Below, in pieces: positions 10,081 to 19,561 of a stretch of 64,000 bases of DNA. The translations under genes and the position numbers were made by a program. Origin of the DNA: Pseudomonas chlororaphis subsp. chlororaphis (GTDB lineage: Bacteria > Pseudomonadota > Gammaproteobacteria > Pseudomonadales > Pseudomonadaceae); assembly GCF_003945765.1 (NCBI RefSeq), contig NZ_CP027712.1:5704001-5768000 (forward strand). Direction: 5' to 3'. The notes beneath the pieces are model-generated. The model was not told the DNA's origin, did no database searches, and saw only the letters and a program-made list of their open reading frames with translations. Each line of letters starts with the position of its first letter. The stretch's first letter is position 1.

Positions 10081-10628
10081 AAACGCTGCTCTCATGGCGC
10101 CCGCGCGGCGCCGGCCAGCGCTACCTGCTGCCCGTAAGCCTGGTCGCCCTGGGTCTCTGGCTGACCTGGCTCGGCCTCGACAGCTGGACCTACCGGCAAG
10201 TCGTGGCGGGCCAGCCGGTGCCGAGCGCGGTACCGAGCGCCAGCGCCGAACAGCGGCTGCCCGCGCCCCTGGACGATCGCAACATCGCCAGGGTGTTCGG
10301 CGCCGTGCCGGTCGAATTCGACAGCGCGCAGGCCAGCCTGCCGCTGGTCCTGCTCGCCAGCCTGCTGGGCAACCAGCCCGAACAATCCAGGGCCCTGATC
10401 CAGTACGCCGACAGCCGGGCCTTCTACTCCCCGGGCGAACGCCTGCCCGACGGTACGCTGCTCAAGAGTGTCAGCGCCGATCAGGTGGTGGTGCTGCGCA
10501 ACGGCCGTGAACAGAACCTGCTGCTACCCGGGCGCCAACTGCGCCTGCTCAGCCCCCAGACAACCCCACCGGAGGTCGCCGACCGAAAAGCCACGGCCCT
10601 TCTGCGAGCGATAGAGAACACACCATGA
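10077..10628 (+). CDS. gspC: Type II secretion protein GspC (short form)
   Basis: 183-residue bitopic inner-membrane protein that links the T2SS inner-membrane platform to the secretin. One membrane segment lies at ~17-38 (LLPVSLVALGLWLTWLGL), followed by a periplasmic homology region (~65-150: ARVFGAV, LPLVLLASLLG, SRAFYSPGERLPDG). It ends shortly after, with no room for the C-terminal PDZ or coiled-coil domain found in longer GspC proteins. ATG overlaps the cytochrome stop (ATGA), and its own stop overlaps the gspD start the same way, so the genes are translationally coupled. Confidence 0.88.
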   Translation: MKTLLSWRPRGAGQRYLLPVSLVALGLWLTWLGLDSWTYRQVVAGQPVPSAVPSASAEQRLPAPLDDRNIARVFGAVPVEFDSAQASLPLVLLASLLGNQPEQSRALIQYADSRAFYSPGERLPDGTLLKSVSADQVVVLRNGREQNLLLPGRQLRLLSPQTTPPEVADRKATALLRAIENTP

Positions 10629-12526
10629 AACTGTCCAAGATTGCAGGCGCCGTACTCAGCCTCGGCCTTCTTTTGAGTGCCCTGCCCAGTACCGCGGCCC
10701 TCACCACCCAGCGCCTGTGGACGCTGAACATGAAGGACGCCGAACTGCGCGACCTGGCCAGCGAAGTCGGTGAAATCACCGGCAAGACCCTGGTGGTCGA
10801 TGCCCGGCTGCAAGGCAAGGTCAGCGTGCAATCGTCCAGTGCGCTGGACAAGGACGGTATCTACTCGCTGTTCCTCAGCGTGCTGCGCAGCCAGGGTTTC
10901 GTCGCCCTGGACCAGGGCGACCGGGTGCTGATCGTGCCGGCGATGGAAGCCAAGACCAAATCCAGCGAGCAGTCCGGCGATGAGTTCGTGACCCGGGTCC
11001 TGGACCTGCGCAACGCCAACGCCGCGGAAATCTCCGGGGTGGTGCGCCCGCTGGTGAGCGACGACGCCTATGTCGCGCCCTCGGCCAGCTCCAACGCGCT
11101 GGTGGTTTCCGACAGCGCCAGCAACGTCGAGCGCATCCGCCAGGTGGTCAGCGAACTGGACCAGGCCGGCAACCGCTCGTTCAGCACCGTGGCGCTCAAG
11201 CATGCCTGGGCCAGCGATGTGGCCCGCACCCTGAACGAAAGCATCAGCCAGACGGGCAACGGCCCCAGCGACGCCAAGGCCGTGGGCGACGCCCGCAGCA
11301 ACCGGGTGATCCTCGCGGGTTCCGCCCAGGCCCGCCAGCGCATGGCCGATCTGGTCAGGGCCATCGACGTGCCGAGCAATGCCAATGACAGCGCGCGGGT
11401 GGTACGCCTGCACCACAGCGATGCGAAAAAACTCTCGAAGCTGCTCGACGGCATCGGCAAGCGCCTGGAAGACGGCAATCGCGGTGGCGGCGAAGGCAAG
11501 GGCAGCGGCAACTCGATACTGGTGAGCGCCGACGAAAGCCAGAACGCCCTGGTGCTGATGGCCGACCCGGCGCAACTGAGCATGCTCGACAAAGTCATCA
11601 CCCAGCTGGACCAGCCACGGGCCCAGGTACTGGTGGAAGCGGCCATCGTCGAAGTCAGCGGCGACATCAACGAAGCCCTCGGCGTGCAATGGGCGGCGCG
11701 CGCCGGCAACGTCACCGGCGGCACCAACTTCAGTGGCACCGGCCTGTCGATCGGTACCCTGCTGGGGAATGGCAAGGACAAGAACATCACCCTGCCGGAC
11801 GGCGCCATCATCGGCATCGGCACCAGCAATTTCGGCGCGCTGGTCACCGCCCTGTCCAGCGACTCGAAGAACAACCTGCTGTCCACCCCGAGCCTGCTGA
11901 CCCTGGACAACGAAGCGGCGGAAATCCTCGTCGGCCAGAACGTGCCGTTCCAGACCGGCTCGTATACCACCGACACCGCTGGCGCCAGCAACCCCTTCAC
12001 CACCGTGGAGCGCCAGGACGTCGGCGTGACCCTCAAGGTGACGCCGCACATCAACGAGGGCAACACCCTGCGCCTGAAAGTCGAGCAGGAAAGCTCGGAG
12101 CTGGCCAGCGCCCCGCCCGGCATCACCACCAGCGACGTGATCACCAACAAGCGCTCGGTGAAAAGCACCATCCTCGCCGACGACGGGCAGATCATCGTGC
12201 TCGGCGGCCTGATCAAGGACAACGTCAAGACCCAGGTCAGCAAGGTGCCGGTGCTGGGCAGCATTCCCCTGCTCGGCCGGCTGTTCACCAGCACCAAGGA
12301 CGTCACCGAAAAGACCAACCTGATGGTCTTCCTGCGGCCGACCCTGGTGCGCGGCAGCGCCGATGCCGTCAACGTCAGCCAGCGCAAGTACAACGACCTG
12401 CGCAAGCTGCGCGCCAACGGCGACAGCCGCAGCGGCCTGGCCCTGCCCGCCGACTCGCGCCAGCTGTTCGATGCCGCGCCGCAGGATGGGACCCTCGACA
12501 TTCGCGCCAGAGAGCCACGCCGATGA
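10625..12526 (+). CDS. gspD: Type II secretion secretin GspD
   Basis: 633-residue outer-membrane secretin that forms the exit channel. Signal peptide ~1-25; N0 domain (~30-100, [20 protein letters not shown]); N1-N3 repeats (~110-370, including [10 protein letters not shown] and [20 protein letters not shown]); C-terminal secretin domain (~390-600) with the signature around [14 protein letters not shown] near residue 540. No pilotin gene is visible nearby. Overlaps gspC and gspE by ATGA junctions. Confidence 0.95.
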   Translation: MKLSKIAGAVLSLGLLLSALPSTAALTTQRLWTLNMKDAELRDLASEVGEITGKTLVVDARLQGKVSVQSSSALDKDGIYSLFLSVLRSQGFVALDQGDRVLIVPAMEAKTKSSEQSGDEFVTRVLDLRNANAAEISGVVRPLVSDDAYVAPSASSNALVVSDSASNVERIRQVVSELDQAGNRSFSTVALKHAWASDVARTLNESISQTGNGPSDAKAVGDARSNRVILAGSAQARQRMADLVRAIDVPSNANDSARVVRLHHSDAKKLSKLLDGIGKRLEDGNRGGGEGKGSGNSILVSADESQNALVLMADPAQLSMLDKVITQLDQPRAQVLVEAAIVEVSGDINEALGVQWAARAGNVTGGTNFSGTGLSIGTLLGNGKDKNITLPDGAIIGIGTSNFGALVTALSSDSKNNLLSTPSLLTLDNEAAEILVGQNVPFQTGSYTTDTAGASNPFTTVERQDVGVTLKVTPHINEGNTLRLKVEQESSELASAPPGITTSDVITNKRSVKSTILADDGQIIVLGGLIKDNVKTQVSKVPVLGSIPLLGRLFTSTKDVTEKTNLMVFLRPTLVRGSADAVNVSQRKYNDLRKLRANGDSRSGLALPADSRQLFDAAPQDGTLDIRAREPRR

Positions 12527-14007
12527 ACCCGGTCGCGCGCCTGCCCTTTGGTTTCGCCAAGCGCCATGGGGTCCTGCTGGAGCCCCAGGAGAGCGGCCTG
12601 CGGCTTTACTGCCGGGCCGACACGCCGGTGGAAATCCTCGCCGAGATCCGCCGCTGCCACGGCCCGCTGCTGGGCCACCGGATACTCGACGCCGAGGGTT
12701 TCGCCGAACTGCTGGCCGAGCACTATCGCGATGGCCGCGACGACGCCATGCAAATGGCCGAGGGCCTGGGCGACCAGATCGCCGGCCAGGACGACCTGGC
12801 CAGCCTGGCCGAGCAACTGCCGCAGATCACCGACCTGCTGGAGCAGGAAGATGACGCGCCGATCATTCGCCTGATCAACGCGATCCTCGGCGAAGCGGTG
12901 AAGGTCAAGGCTTCGGATATCCACCTGGAAACCTTCGAGCAGCACCTGTCCGTGCGCCTGCGGGTCGACGGCCTGCTGCGCGAAGTGCTGCGCCCGCGCC
13001 GGGAACTGGCGGGCCTGCTGGTGTCGCGGATCAAGGTCATGTCCAAGCTCGACATCGCCGAGAAGCGCATCCCCCAGGACGGCCGCATCGCCCTGCGCAT
13101 CGGCGGCCATGAAGTGGACGTGCGGGTCTCCACCCTGCCTTCGGCCTACGGCGAGCGGGTGGTCATGCGCCTGCTCGACAAACAGGCCGGGCGCCTGAAC
13201 CTGGGGCGGCTGGGCATGGCCGAGGCGATCCGCGACAAGCTGGAAGACGCCCTGCTGCGCCCCCACGGCATCCTGCTGGTCACCGGCCCCACCGGTTCCG
13301 GCAAGACCACCACGTTGTATGCCGGGCTCAGCAGCCTGAACAACCAGACGCGCAACATCCTGACCATCGAAGACCCGGTGGAATACCACCTGGCCGGCAT
13401 CGGCCAGACCCAGGTCAACACCAAGGTCGACATGACCTTCGCCCGTGGCCTGCGCGCCATCCTGCGCCAGGACCCGGACGTGGTCATGGTCGGCGAGATC
13501 CGTGACCGGGAAACCGCCGACATCGCCGTGCAAGCCTCCCTCACCGGCCACCTGGTGCTGTCCACCCTGCACACCAACAGCGCCATCGGCGCCGTCACCC
13601 GCCTGCTGGACATGGGCATCGAGCCCTTCCTGCTGTGCACCTCGCTGCTCGGCGTGGTCGCCCAGCGCCTGGTGCGGGTGCTCTGCGGCGATTGCAAGAG
13701 CGCCGCGCCGGCCGACGCCGCGGCCTGCCACCAGGTGCACCTCGACCCGCAACAGGCGCCGCTGCTCTATCACCCGGTCGGCTGCCCGGCCTGCCAGCAC
13801 AGCGGCTATCGCGGCCGCCAGGGCATCTACGAACTGGTGCTGTTCGACGAACCGCTGCGCCAGTTGATCCACGAAGGGGCTGGCGAAGCCGCCTTGACCC
13901 AGTACGCGCGCCAGCATGCCCACAGCCTGTTCGCCGACGGCCGGGACAAGGTGCTGCAAGGCGTCACCAGCGTCGAAGAACTGCTACGTGTAACCCGGGA
14001 GCACTGA
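12523..14007 (+). CDS. gspE: Type II secretion ATPase GspE
   Basis: 494-residue cytoplasmic hexameric ATPase that powers pseudopilus assembly. The N-terminal domain (~1-110) contacts GspL. The core holds Walker [10 protein letters not shown] (residues 255-263), the Asp and His boxes, and Walker B-like [16 protein letters not shown] zinc-binding tetracysteine loop is visible (CGDC ... CPAC). ATG at 12523 overlaps the gspD stop; the open frame extends further upstream but only inside gspD. Complete and normal in length. Confidence 0.95.
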   Translation: MNPVARLPFGFAKRHGVLLEPQESGLRLYCRADTPVEILAEIRRCHGPLLGHRILDAEGFAELLAEHYRDGRDDAMQMAEGLGDQIAGQDDLASLAEQLPQITDLLEQEDDAPIIRLINAILGEAVKVKASDIHLETFEQHLSVRLRVDGLLREVLRPRRELAGLLVSRIKVMSKLDIAEKRIPQDGRIALRIGGHEVDVRVSTLPSAYGERVVMRLLDKQAGRLNLGRLGMAEAIRDKLEDALLRPHGILLVTGPTGSGKTTTLYAGLSSLNNQTRNILTIEDPVEYHLAGIGQTQVNTKVDMTFARGLRAILRQDPDVVMVGEIRDRETADIAVQASLTGHLVLSTLHTNSAIGAVTRLLDMGIEPFLLCTSLLGVVAQRLVRVLCGDCKSAAPADAAACHQVHLDPQQAPLLYHPVGCPACQHSGYRGRQGIYELVLFDEPLRQLIHEGAGEAALTQYARQHAHSLFADGRDKVLQGVTSVEELLRVTREH

Positions 14008-14009
14008 CC

Positions 14010-15224
14010 GTGGCCGCCTACGAATACCTCGCCATGTGCAACGCCGGGCGCAAGACCCGCGGCGTGCAGGAAGCCGACAGCGCGCGGCAGGTCCGCCAGC
14101 TGCTGCGCGAACGCAACCTGATCGCCCTGCAGGTCAAGCCGGCCCGCGGGCAACAGGACCGCTCCGGCGCCACACTGACCAGCAGCCAACGCCTCAGCCC
14201 GGCGCAACTGGCCTTGCTCACCCGCCAGCTGGCGACCCTGGTCCAGGCCGCTCTGCCCCTGGAAGAAGTGCTGGCCGCGGTCGCCGCGCAATGCAGCAAG
14301 CGCGCGCAGCAAAGCATGATGCTGGCGATCCGCGCACGGGTGCTGGAAGGCCATGACCTGGCCCGAGCCATGGGCGAATACCCGCGCGCCTTCACCTCGA
14401 TGTACCGGGCCACGGTGGCCGCCGGCGAACGCGCCGGCCATCTGGCCCAGATACTGATGCAACTGGCCGACTACACCGAGGCCCGGCATGCCGCCCGCCA
14501 GCAGCTGCAACTGGCCATGCTGTACCCGAGCATCCTGCTGCTGGCGGCCTTCGGCATCGTCGGCTTCCTGCTCAGTTTCGTGGTGCCGGATGTGGTCAAG
14601 GTGTTCATCGACAGTGGCCAGCAACTGCCGGTGCTGACCCGCGGCCTGATCGCCACCAGCGACTTCGCCCGGGACTACGGCCTGCTCCTGCTGCTGATGC
14701 TCGGCAGCCTCGCCGCCGGCCTGCGCGTGGCCCTGCGCAAGCCCGCCCTGGCCATGCGCTGGCATCAGGCCCAGCTGCGCTTGCCGGTGATCGGGCGGGT
14801 CATCCAGGCCAGCAACAGCACCCGTTTTGTCAGCACCCTGGCGATTCTCGGACGCAGCGGCGTGCCACTTGTTGATGCTCTGGAGATTTCCGCCGAAGTG
14901 GTCGCCAACCAGCAGATTCGTACTCGTATGAAAGACGTGGCGCGCGCCGTGCGCGAAGGTAGCGGGCTGACCCGGGCCCTGGAACAGAGCGGCGATTTCC
15001 CGCCGATGATGCTGTACATGATCGCCAGTGGCGAACGCTCGGGGGAACTGGACGGCATGCTCGAACGTGCCGCCCACCAGCAGCAGACCCAGCTGTCCAA
15101 CGGCATCGCCATGCTGGTCGGGCTGTTCGAGCCGGCGATGCTGGTGTTCATGGGCGCCAGCGTGCTGGTGATCGTCCTGGCGATCCTGATGCCCATTCTC
15201 AACCTCAACCAACTCATCACCTGA
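14010..15224 (+). CDS. gspF: Type II secretion inner-membrane platform protein GspF
   Basis: 404-residue polytopic platform protein that contacts GspE and GspL. It has two T2SSF domains (~70-190 and ~275-395). Membrane segments are visible at LYPSILLLAAFGIVGFLLSF, YGLLLLLMLGSLAAGL and MLVFMGASVLVIVLAILMPIL. The start is GTG at 14010, two bases after the gspE stop; the product begins (M)AAYEYLAMCNAG. The frame stays open further upstream only because it shadows gspE. Confidence 0.94.
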   Translation: MAAYEYLAMCNAGRKTRGVQEADSARQVRQLLRERNLIALQVKPARGQQDRSGATLTSSQRLSPAQLALLTRQLATLVQAALPLEEVLAAVAAQCSKRAQQSMMLAIRARVLEGHDLARAMGEYPRAFTSMYRATVAAGERAGHLAQILMQLADYTEARHAARQQLQLAMLYPSILLLAAFGIVGFLLSFVVPDVVKVFIDSGQQLPVLTRGLIATSDFARDYGLLLLLMLGSLAAGLRVALRKPALAMRWHQAQLRLPVIGRVIQASNSTRFVSTLAILGRSGVPLVDALEISAEVVANQQIRTRMKDVARAVREGSGLTRALEQSGDFPPMMLYMIASGERSGELDGMLERAAHQQQTQLSNGIAMLVGLFEPAMLVFMGASVLVIVLAILMPILNLNQLIT

Positions 15225-15236
15225 AGAGCACACAAC

Positions 15237-15671
15237 ATGCGCAACCCTTCCCGCCAACGCGGCTTCACCCTGATCGAGATCATGGTGGTCGTGGTGATTC
15301 TCGGTGTCCTGGCCGCCCTGGTGGTCCCGCAGATCATGAGCCGTCCGGACCAGGCCAAGGTCACCGCCGCCCGCAGCGACATCAAGGCCGTGGCCACCGC
15401 CCTGGAAATCTACAAGCTCGACAACCATCACTACCCCTCGACCCAGCAGGGCCTGGAAGCCCTGGTGAAGAAACCGGCGGGCATGCCGGCGGCCCTCAAC
15501 TGGAACCCCGACGGCTACCTCAAGCGCCTGCCCAAGGACCCCTGGGGCAACCCTTACCAGTTCCTCGCCCCGGGTCGCGAAGGCTCGGCCTACGACCTGT
15601 ATTCCTTCGGTGCCGACGGCCGCAACGGCGGCGACGGCACCAACGCCGACATCGGCAACTGGGAGCCTTGA
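15237..15671 (+). CDS. gspG: Major pseudopilin GspG
   Basis: 144-residue major pseudopilin that forms the periplasmic piston. A short positive leader (MRNPSRQRG) precedes the prepilin peptidase site G|FTLIE and a 20-residue hydrophobic helix. The C-terminal GspG domain contains YPSTQQGLEALV, LPKDPWGNPYQF and a Gly/Asp-rich calcium-site region (GADGRNGGDG). No prepilin peptidase gene is in the cluster, so processing must rely on a peptidase encoded elsewhere, presumably PilD. Confidence 0.96.
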   Translation: MRNPSRQRGFTLIEIMVVVVILGVLAALVVPQIMSRPDQAKVTAARSDIKAVATALEIYKLDNHHYPSTQQGLEALVKKPAGMPAALNWNPDGYLKRLPKDPWGNPYQFLAPGREGSAYDLYSFGADGRNGGDGTNADIGNWEP

Positions 15672-15672
15672 A

Positions 15673-16155
15673 GTGCGCAAGCCAATGGCGGGTTTCACCC
15701 TGCTGGAGCTGCTGGTGGTCATGCTGATCATCGGCTTGCTGGCCGGCATGGTCGGGCTGGTCCAGAGCGACTCGGGCGGGCAGAAGGCCCGGCGCGAGGC
15801 CGAGCGCCTGCAAAACCTCATTGGCCTGCTGCGCGAAGACGCGGTGTTGAACAACCTCAATCACGGCCTGCGCCTGGCGCCGGACCACTACGCAGTGCTG
15901 AGCCTCGACCGCGGCGGCCAGTGGCAGGCCGACAAACGCTTCAAGGAACACCGGCTGCCCGGCGAGCTGCGCCTGAACCTGCAGGAGCCACCAGGCCCAA
16001 ATAAAGGCCTGGGCCAGGGCAAGGAGCCGCAACTCTGGGTGCTGGCCAACGACCAGATCTCGCCCTTCAGCCTGCAGCTGGAGTACCGCCAGCAACCGCT
16101 GCTGTCGCTGTCCAGCGACGGGGTCGAGGAGGTGCGTCTTGCCCCGGTGCAATGA
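15673..16155 (+). CDS. gspH: Minor pseudopilin GspH
   Basis: 160-residue minor pseudopilin starting at GTG 15673, one base after the gspG stop; an ATG at 15685 (MAGFTLLE) is an alternative. The prepilin site G|FTLLELLVV and the hydrophobic helix are followed by a GspH-type domain (EAERLQNLIGLLREDAVLNN). Its 3' end overlaps gspI by 17 bases, which places the gspI ribosome-binding site inside gspH. Confidence 0.9.
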   Translation: MRKPMAGFTLLELLVVMLIIGLLAGMVGLVQSDSGGQKARREAERLQNLIGLLREDAVLNNLNHGLRLAPDHYAVLSLDRGGQWQADKRFKEHRLPGELRLNLQEPPGPNKGLGQGKEPQLWVLANDQISPFSLQLEYRQQPLLSLSSDGVEEVRLAPVQ

Positions 16156-16513
16156 ACAGGCGGGCTTCACCCTGCTGGAAGTGATGGTCGCCCTGGCCAT
16201 CTTCGCCGTGCTGTCGCTGTCGCTCTACAGCGCCACCGAACACCTGATCGGCAACAACGGCGGCCTCAGCGAACGAACCCTGGCGCAATGGCTGGCGGAC
16301 AACCGCCTGAACGAACTGCGCGCCGGCATGCGCCAGGCCCAGAGCCAGCACCAGGAACCGATCCGCTTCGCCGGGCGCGACTGGCTGCTGACCAGCGAAA
16401 CCGCCGCGGCGCCCGACCCGCGTCTGCTGAAGATCGTGCTCGAAGTCTCCACCGACGCGCCCATACCCCGGCAGCGCGCGCGCCTGGCCGGTTACCTGGA
16501 GGCCCGCCCATGA
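16139..16513 (+). CDS. gspI: Minor pseudopilin GspI
   Basis: 124-residue minor pseudopilin; GspI nucleates the tip complex with J and K. Leader (M)PRCNEQAG, cleavage site G|FTLLEVMVALAIFAVLSL. No ATG or GTG lies in frame before the cleavage site. TTG at 16139 is chosen because a strong GAGGAGG (16126-16132) precedes it by six bases, inside the gspH coding region. The stop overlaps the gspJ start (ATGA). Confidence 0.88.
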   Translation: MPRCNEQAGFTLLEVMVALAIFAVLSLSLYSATEHLIGNNGGLSERTLAQWLADNRLNELRAGMRQAQSQHQEPIRFAGRDWLLTSETAAAPDPRLLKIVLEVSTDAPIPRQRARLAGYLEARP

Positions 16514-17112
16514 AACGCCGGCAACAGGGCTTCACCCTGCTCGAAGTGCTGATCGCCATGGCCCTGTTCAGCCTGCTCGGCCTGGCCTGCTATCAACTGC
16601 TCGAACGCATGATGCACACCGACCAGCGGATTCATCAGCACGAACTGCAACTGCGGCGCCTGCAACGCGCGGTGGGCATCTTCGAACGTGACCTGGCCCA
16701 GGCCATCGCCTACCCGGTCAACGGCAGTTCGACGCGCCAGGCCCTGATCGGCGAGCCCGGGCGCATCCAGCTGGTGCGGGGCGGCTGGAGCAATCCCTTG
16801 CAGCAGGCACGCAACGACCTGCTGCTGGTCACCTATCGCTGGAGCGACAACCAATGGCTGCGCGAGTACCGCAGCCCGGTGGACGGTCCCGACCTGTCCG
16901 GCACTGCCGCGCAACAACTGCTGCTCGATGGCGTCCGCCTCGAACGCCTGCGCTACATCGACGACCAGGGTCAGGCCCATTCCAACTGGCCCGTCGGCCA
17001 GGCGCCATTGAGCCTGCCCCAGGCCATCGAGCTGGAACTCGACGCTCCGGGTTATCCCGGCCTGCGGCGGGTAATCCTGCTACCGGGCTTCAAGGGGCTG
17101 GACCATGGTTAA
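16510..17112 (+). CDS. gspJ: Minor pseudopilin GspJ
   Basis: 200-residue minor pseudopilin of the tip complex. Leader MKRRQQG, site G|FTLLEVLIAMALFSLLGLACY, then the GspJ domain (RRLQRAVGIFERDLAQAI, RNDLLLVTYRWSDNQWLREYR). ATGA overlap with gspI and an 8-base overlap with gspK mark tight coupling. Confidence 0.93.
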   Translation: MKRRQQGFTLLEVLIAMALFSLLGLACYQLLERMMHTDQRIHQHELQLRRLQRAVGIFERDLAQAIAYPVNGSSTRQALIGEPGRIQLVRGGWSNPLQQARNDLLLVTYRWSDNQWLREYRSPVDGPDLSGTAAQQLLLDGVRLERLRYIDDQGQAHSNWPVGQAPLSLPQAIELELDAPGYPGLRRVILLPGFKGLDHG

Positions 17113-17977
17113 GGCTTGTAGACAACGGGGCATCGCGCTGATCAGCGTGCTGTTGATCACCTCCCTGGCGACCCTGATCGTCAGTGACATGCTGGCCCGC
17201 CAGCGCCTGAGCCTGATCGGCAGCTCCAACCAGCTGTTGCAGCAACAACTGTGGCAACTGGCGCTCAGTGGCGAAGCCTGGGCCCGTGGCCAACTGCGCG
17301 ATGACTGGCGCGATGAGCCGGAACCCAAGCGCGTGCACCTGGGCCAACGCTGGGCCCAAAGCACGCCGACCTTCGACATAGACGGCGGGCGTATCCGCAT
17401 CCAGCTGCAAGACCTCGGCGCGCGCTTCAACCTCGGCACCTTGCGCACGCCCAACGACCGCATCAGTCGTGTGCGCTACCAGCGTTTGCTCAAGGAACTC
17501 GACCTGCCGCCCCACGACCCCACGCGCCTGCCGCCGGTCCGTGGTTTCGACGGCAAGCCGCTGGCCTGGAACGACAGCAGCGAATTGATGCGCCTGAAAG
17601 GCGTCGACACAGCGGTCATGGAACGCCTGCGGCCCTGGGTCAGAACCACGCCGGGGGCGCTGAACCTCAACACCGCCCCGGCCGAACAGCTGGCCAGCCT
17701 GGGCCAGCTCGACCTGGCCCAGGCCACCGCCCTGGTGCAGGCGCGTCCCGCCGATGGCTACAAGACGGTGCAGGAGTTTCTCGACGCCCCCGTGCTGAAA
17801 CAGCACGAGATCAGCAGCCAGGGGCTCGATGTCAGCAGCCGCTATTTCCAGGCGCTGCTGGATGTCGAACTGGGCGACCGCCAATTGCGCCTGATCAGCC
17901 GCCTGCGCATCGAGCAGGACGGTCAGGTCAGCGTACTGCAGCGCACCCTCGCCGCCCCTTCCCGTTTTCCGGAGTAA
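17105..17977 (+). CDS. gspK: Minor pseudopilin GspK
   Basis: 290-residue large minor pseudopilin that caps the tip. Leader MVKACRQRG, site G|IALISVLLITSLATLIV. As usual for GspK, the Glu at +5 of other pseudopilins is absent. The inserted alpha domain follows (LMRLKGVDTAVMERLRPWV, LNLNTAPAEQLASL). Starts inside the end of gspJ; gspL starts five bases after its stop. Confidence 0.93.
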   Translation: MVKACRQRGIALISVLLITSLATLIVSDMLARQRLSLIGSSNQLLQQQLWQLALSGEAWARGQLRDDWRDEPEPKRVHLGQRWAQSTPTFDIDGGRIRIQLQDLGARFNLGTLRTPNDRISRVRYQRLLKELDLPPHDPTRLPPVRGFDGKPLAWNDSSELMRLKGVDTAVMERLRPWVRTTPGALNLNTAPAEQLASLGQLDLAQATALVQARPADGYKTVQEFLDAPVLKQHEISSQGLDVSSRYFQALLDVELGDRQLRLISRLRIEQDGQVSVLQRTLAAPSRFPE

Positions 17978-17982
17978 ACCCC

Positions 17983-19065
17983 ATGCAAGCCTGGCTTTAC
18001 CTCGCCACAGTGAATGCGGACGACGACTCGCCCGTCACCTGGTGGCAAACCAACAGCGAGCCGGTGCACGGCACGCTGCAACAGGCGGCGGTGCTGGCCG
18101 GCCAGCGCCTGACCCTGCTGTTGCCGGCGGAAATCGCCAGCCATCACCGCTTCGACGTACCGCCGCGCAGCGGCCGCTGGTTGCAGCAAGCCATCCATTC
18201 GGTGCTGGAAGAACGGCTGCTGGACGACCCCGAGCAGTTGCACCTGGCCCGTGGGCCGTTGCAGGCGCGGCGGCACTGTCGCCTGTTCGCCCTGCAACGG
18301 CAGTGGCTGGAGCAACTGCTGGAACGACTGGCCAGTCATGGCCTGACGGCCGAGCGCATTCATGTCGATGCCGACTGCCTGCCGGACAGCCAGGCCCTGG
18401 CCCTGCGCTGCCACGACCGCTGGCTGATCGGCGGGGCCTGCCAGCAACGCCTGGCGCTCGACGACCAGGCCCTCGAAGAACTGGCCCCGCTGCTGCCCGA
18501 CACCCTGCAACGCAGCGAGGAAACGCCCTGGTCGCTGTTGGCCCAGGGCAGCGCGCAGGCCATCGATCTGCGCCAGGGGGCATTCGCCCTGCGCAGCCCG
18601 TCGCGCACGCCATGGCGGGCGCTGCTGGCGATCCTGGCCATCGCCTGCGGCGCTCAAGTGGCCCAGGACGTGGGTCATCGCTGGTTGCTGCAACACAAGG
18701 CCGCCGAGGTGACCGAGGCCAGCCTGGAACTCTGGCGCCAACGCTTCCCCGACGAGCCCCGGGTGATCGACCTTGCCCGCCAGGTCCAGGCCCGTGCCCA
18801 GCAGGCCGGCCAACCCCGGCAAAGCCTGGCGCGCCGGCTCGACAGCCTGGCCAGCCAATGGACCGGCAGCGATGGCGGCGATACGCGAATCCGCCGGCTG
18901 GACTACCAACAGGCGCAAGGCTGGACCCTGCAAGTCAACGCGCCGGATTTCTCCACCCTCGAACGCCTGCGCGAAGCCCTCGCGCAGCAGGGCGCGAATG
19001 TGCAGGCCGACTCGGCCGTGCTCGCTCCCGACGGGGTCAGCGCCCGCCTGAAAATCACGGACTAA
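17983..19065 (+). CDS. gspL: Type II secretion assembly protein GspL
   Basis: 360-residue bitopic protein that recruits the ATPase GspE. An actin-like cytoplasmic domain (~1-200, with VLEERLLDDPEQLHLA) is followed by one membrane segment (~209-226, ALLAILAIACGAQVAQDV) and a periplasmic ferredoxin-like domain (~270-360). Four bases separate gspK and gspL and three separate gspL and gspM. Confidence 0.9.
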   Translation: MQAWLYLATVNADDDSPVTWWQTNSEPVHGTLQQAAVLAGQRLTLLLPAEIASHHRFDVPPRSGRWLQQAIHSVLEERLLDDPEQLHLARGPLQARRHCRLFALQRQWLEQLLERLASHGLTAERIHVDADCLPDSQALALRCHDRWLIGGACQQRLALDDQALEELAPLLPDTLQRSEETPWSLLAQGSAQAIDLRQGAFALRSPSRTPWRALLAILAIACGAQVAQDVGHRWLLQHKAAEVTEASLELWRQRFPDEPRVIDLARQVQARAQQAGQPRQSLARRLDSLASQWTGSDGGDTRIRRLDYQQAQGWTLQVNAPDFSTLERLREALAQQGANVQADSAVLAPDGVSARLKITD

Positions 19066-19068
19066 CCC

Positions 19069-19539
19069 ATGACCACCCTTTTCAATCGTTACTCGAACCG
19101 CTGGCAACAGCTACCGGCCCGCGATCGCCTGGCCCTGAAGTTGCTCAGCCTGTTTCTGGCCGTGACGCTGTTCTGGACCCTGCTCTGGAGTCCTCAGCGC
19201 CAGGCCCTGCGCCAGGCTGAACAGCAGTTCCAGGAGGCCCTGCAGTTGCAAACCGACCTGCTCAAACTCCCTTCGTCCACCCAGGCCCGCGGCCCGCAGG
19301 CCAACGGCCGAACCCTGGCCGGCCTGATCACCGCCAGCACGGCCGCGGCCAACCTGAGCATCGAACGCATGGACAGCGAAGAATCCGGACGCCTCAATCT
19401 CAACCTCGGCGGCGCGCTGCAAGACCTGCTGACCTGGCTGGACGACGTGGAAAACCAGGGCGTCAACCTGGTGTCGCTGCAGCTGGAGGTCGACCCTCAG
19501 GCCCTGGTCCAGGCCCGCCTGACCCTGGAGGCCAACTGA
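19069..19539 (+). CDS. gspM: Type II secretion assembly protein GspM
   Basis: 156-residue bitopic partner of GspL. Short cytoplasmic N terminus, membrane segment ~24-40 (LKLLSLFLAVTLFWTLLW), coiled coil (~45-75) and a small periplasmic domain (~85-156). Last gene of the cluster: no gspN, gspO or pilotin follows, and the next gene converges on it. Confidence 0.9.
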   Translation: MTTLFNRYSNRWQQLPARDRLALKLLSLFLAVTLFWTLLWSPQRQALRQAEQQFQEALQLQTDLLKLPSSTQARGPQANGRTLAGLITASTAAANLSIERMDSEESGRLNLNLGGALQDLLTWLDDVENQGVNLVSLQLEVDPQALVQARLTLEAN

Positions 19540-19543
19540 TCGC

Positions 19544-19561
19544 GCCCGCCGCTCAGCGGGC
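19544..19561. terminator. Stem-loop between gspM and the convergent MOSC gene
   Basis: GCCCGC (19544-19549) pairs with GCGGGC (19556-19561) over a 6-nt loop, right after the gspM stop and reaching into the last codons of the convergent MOSC gene. It may act on both transcripts; there is no clear T-run. Confidence 0.45.

Noticed and set aside
11068..13959. Very long open frame (963 codons) on the minus strand opposite gspD/gspE
   Set aside because: No ribosome-binding site, low-complexity His/Gln/Arg-rich translation, and exact overlap with well-supported gsp genes; a shadow of GC-rich codon bias.
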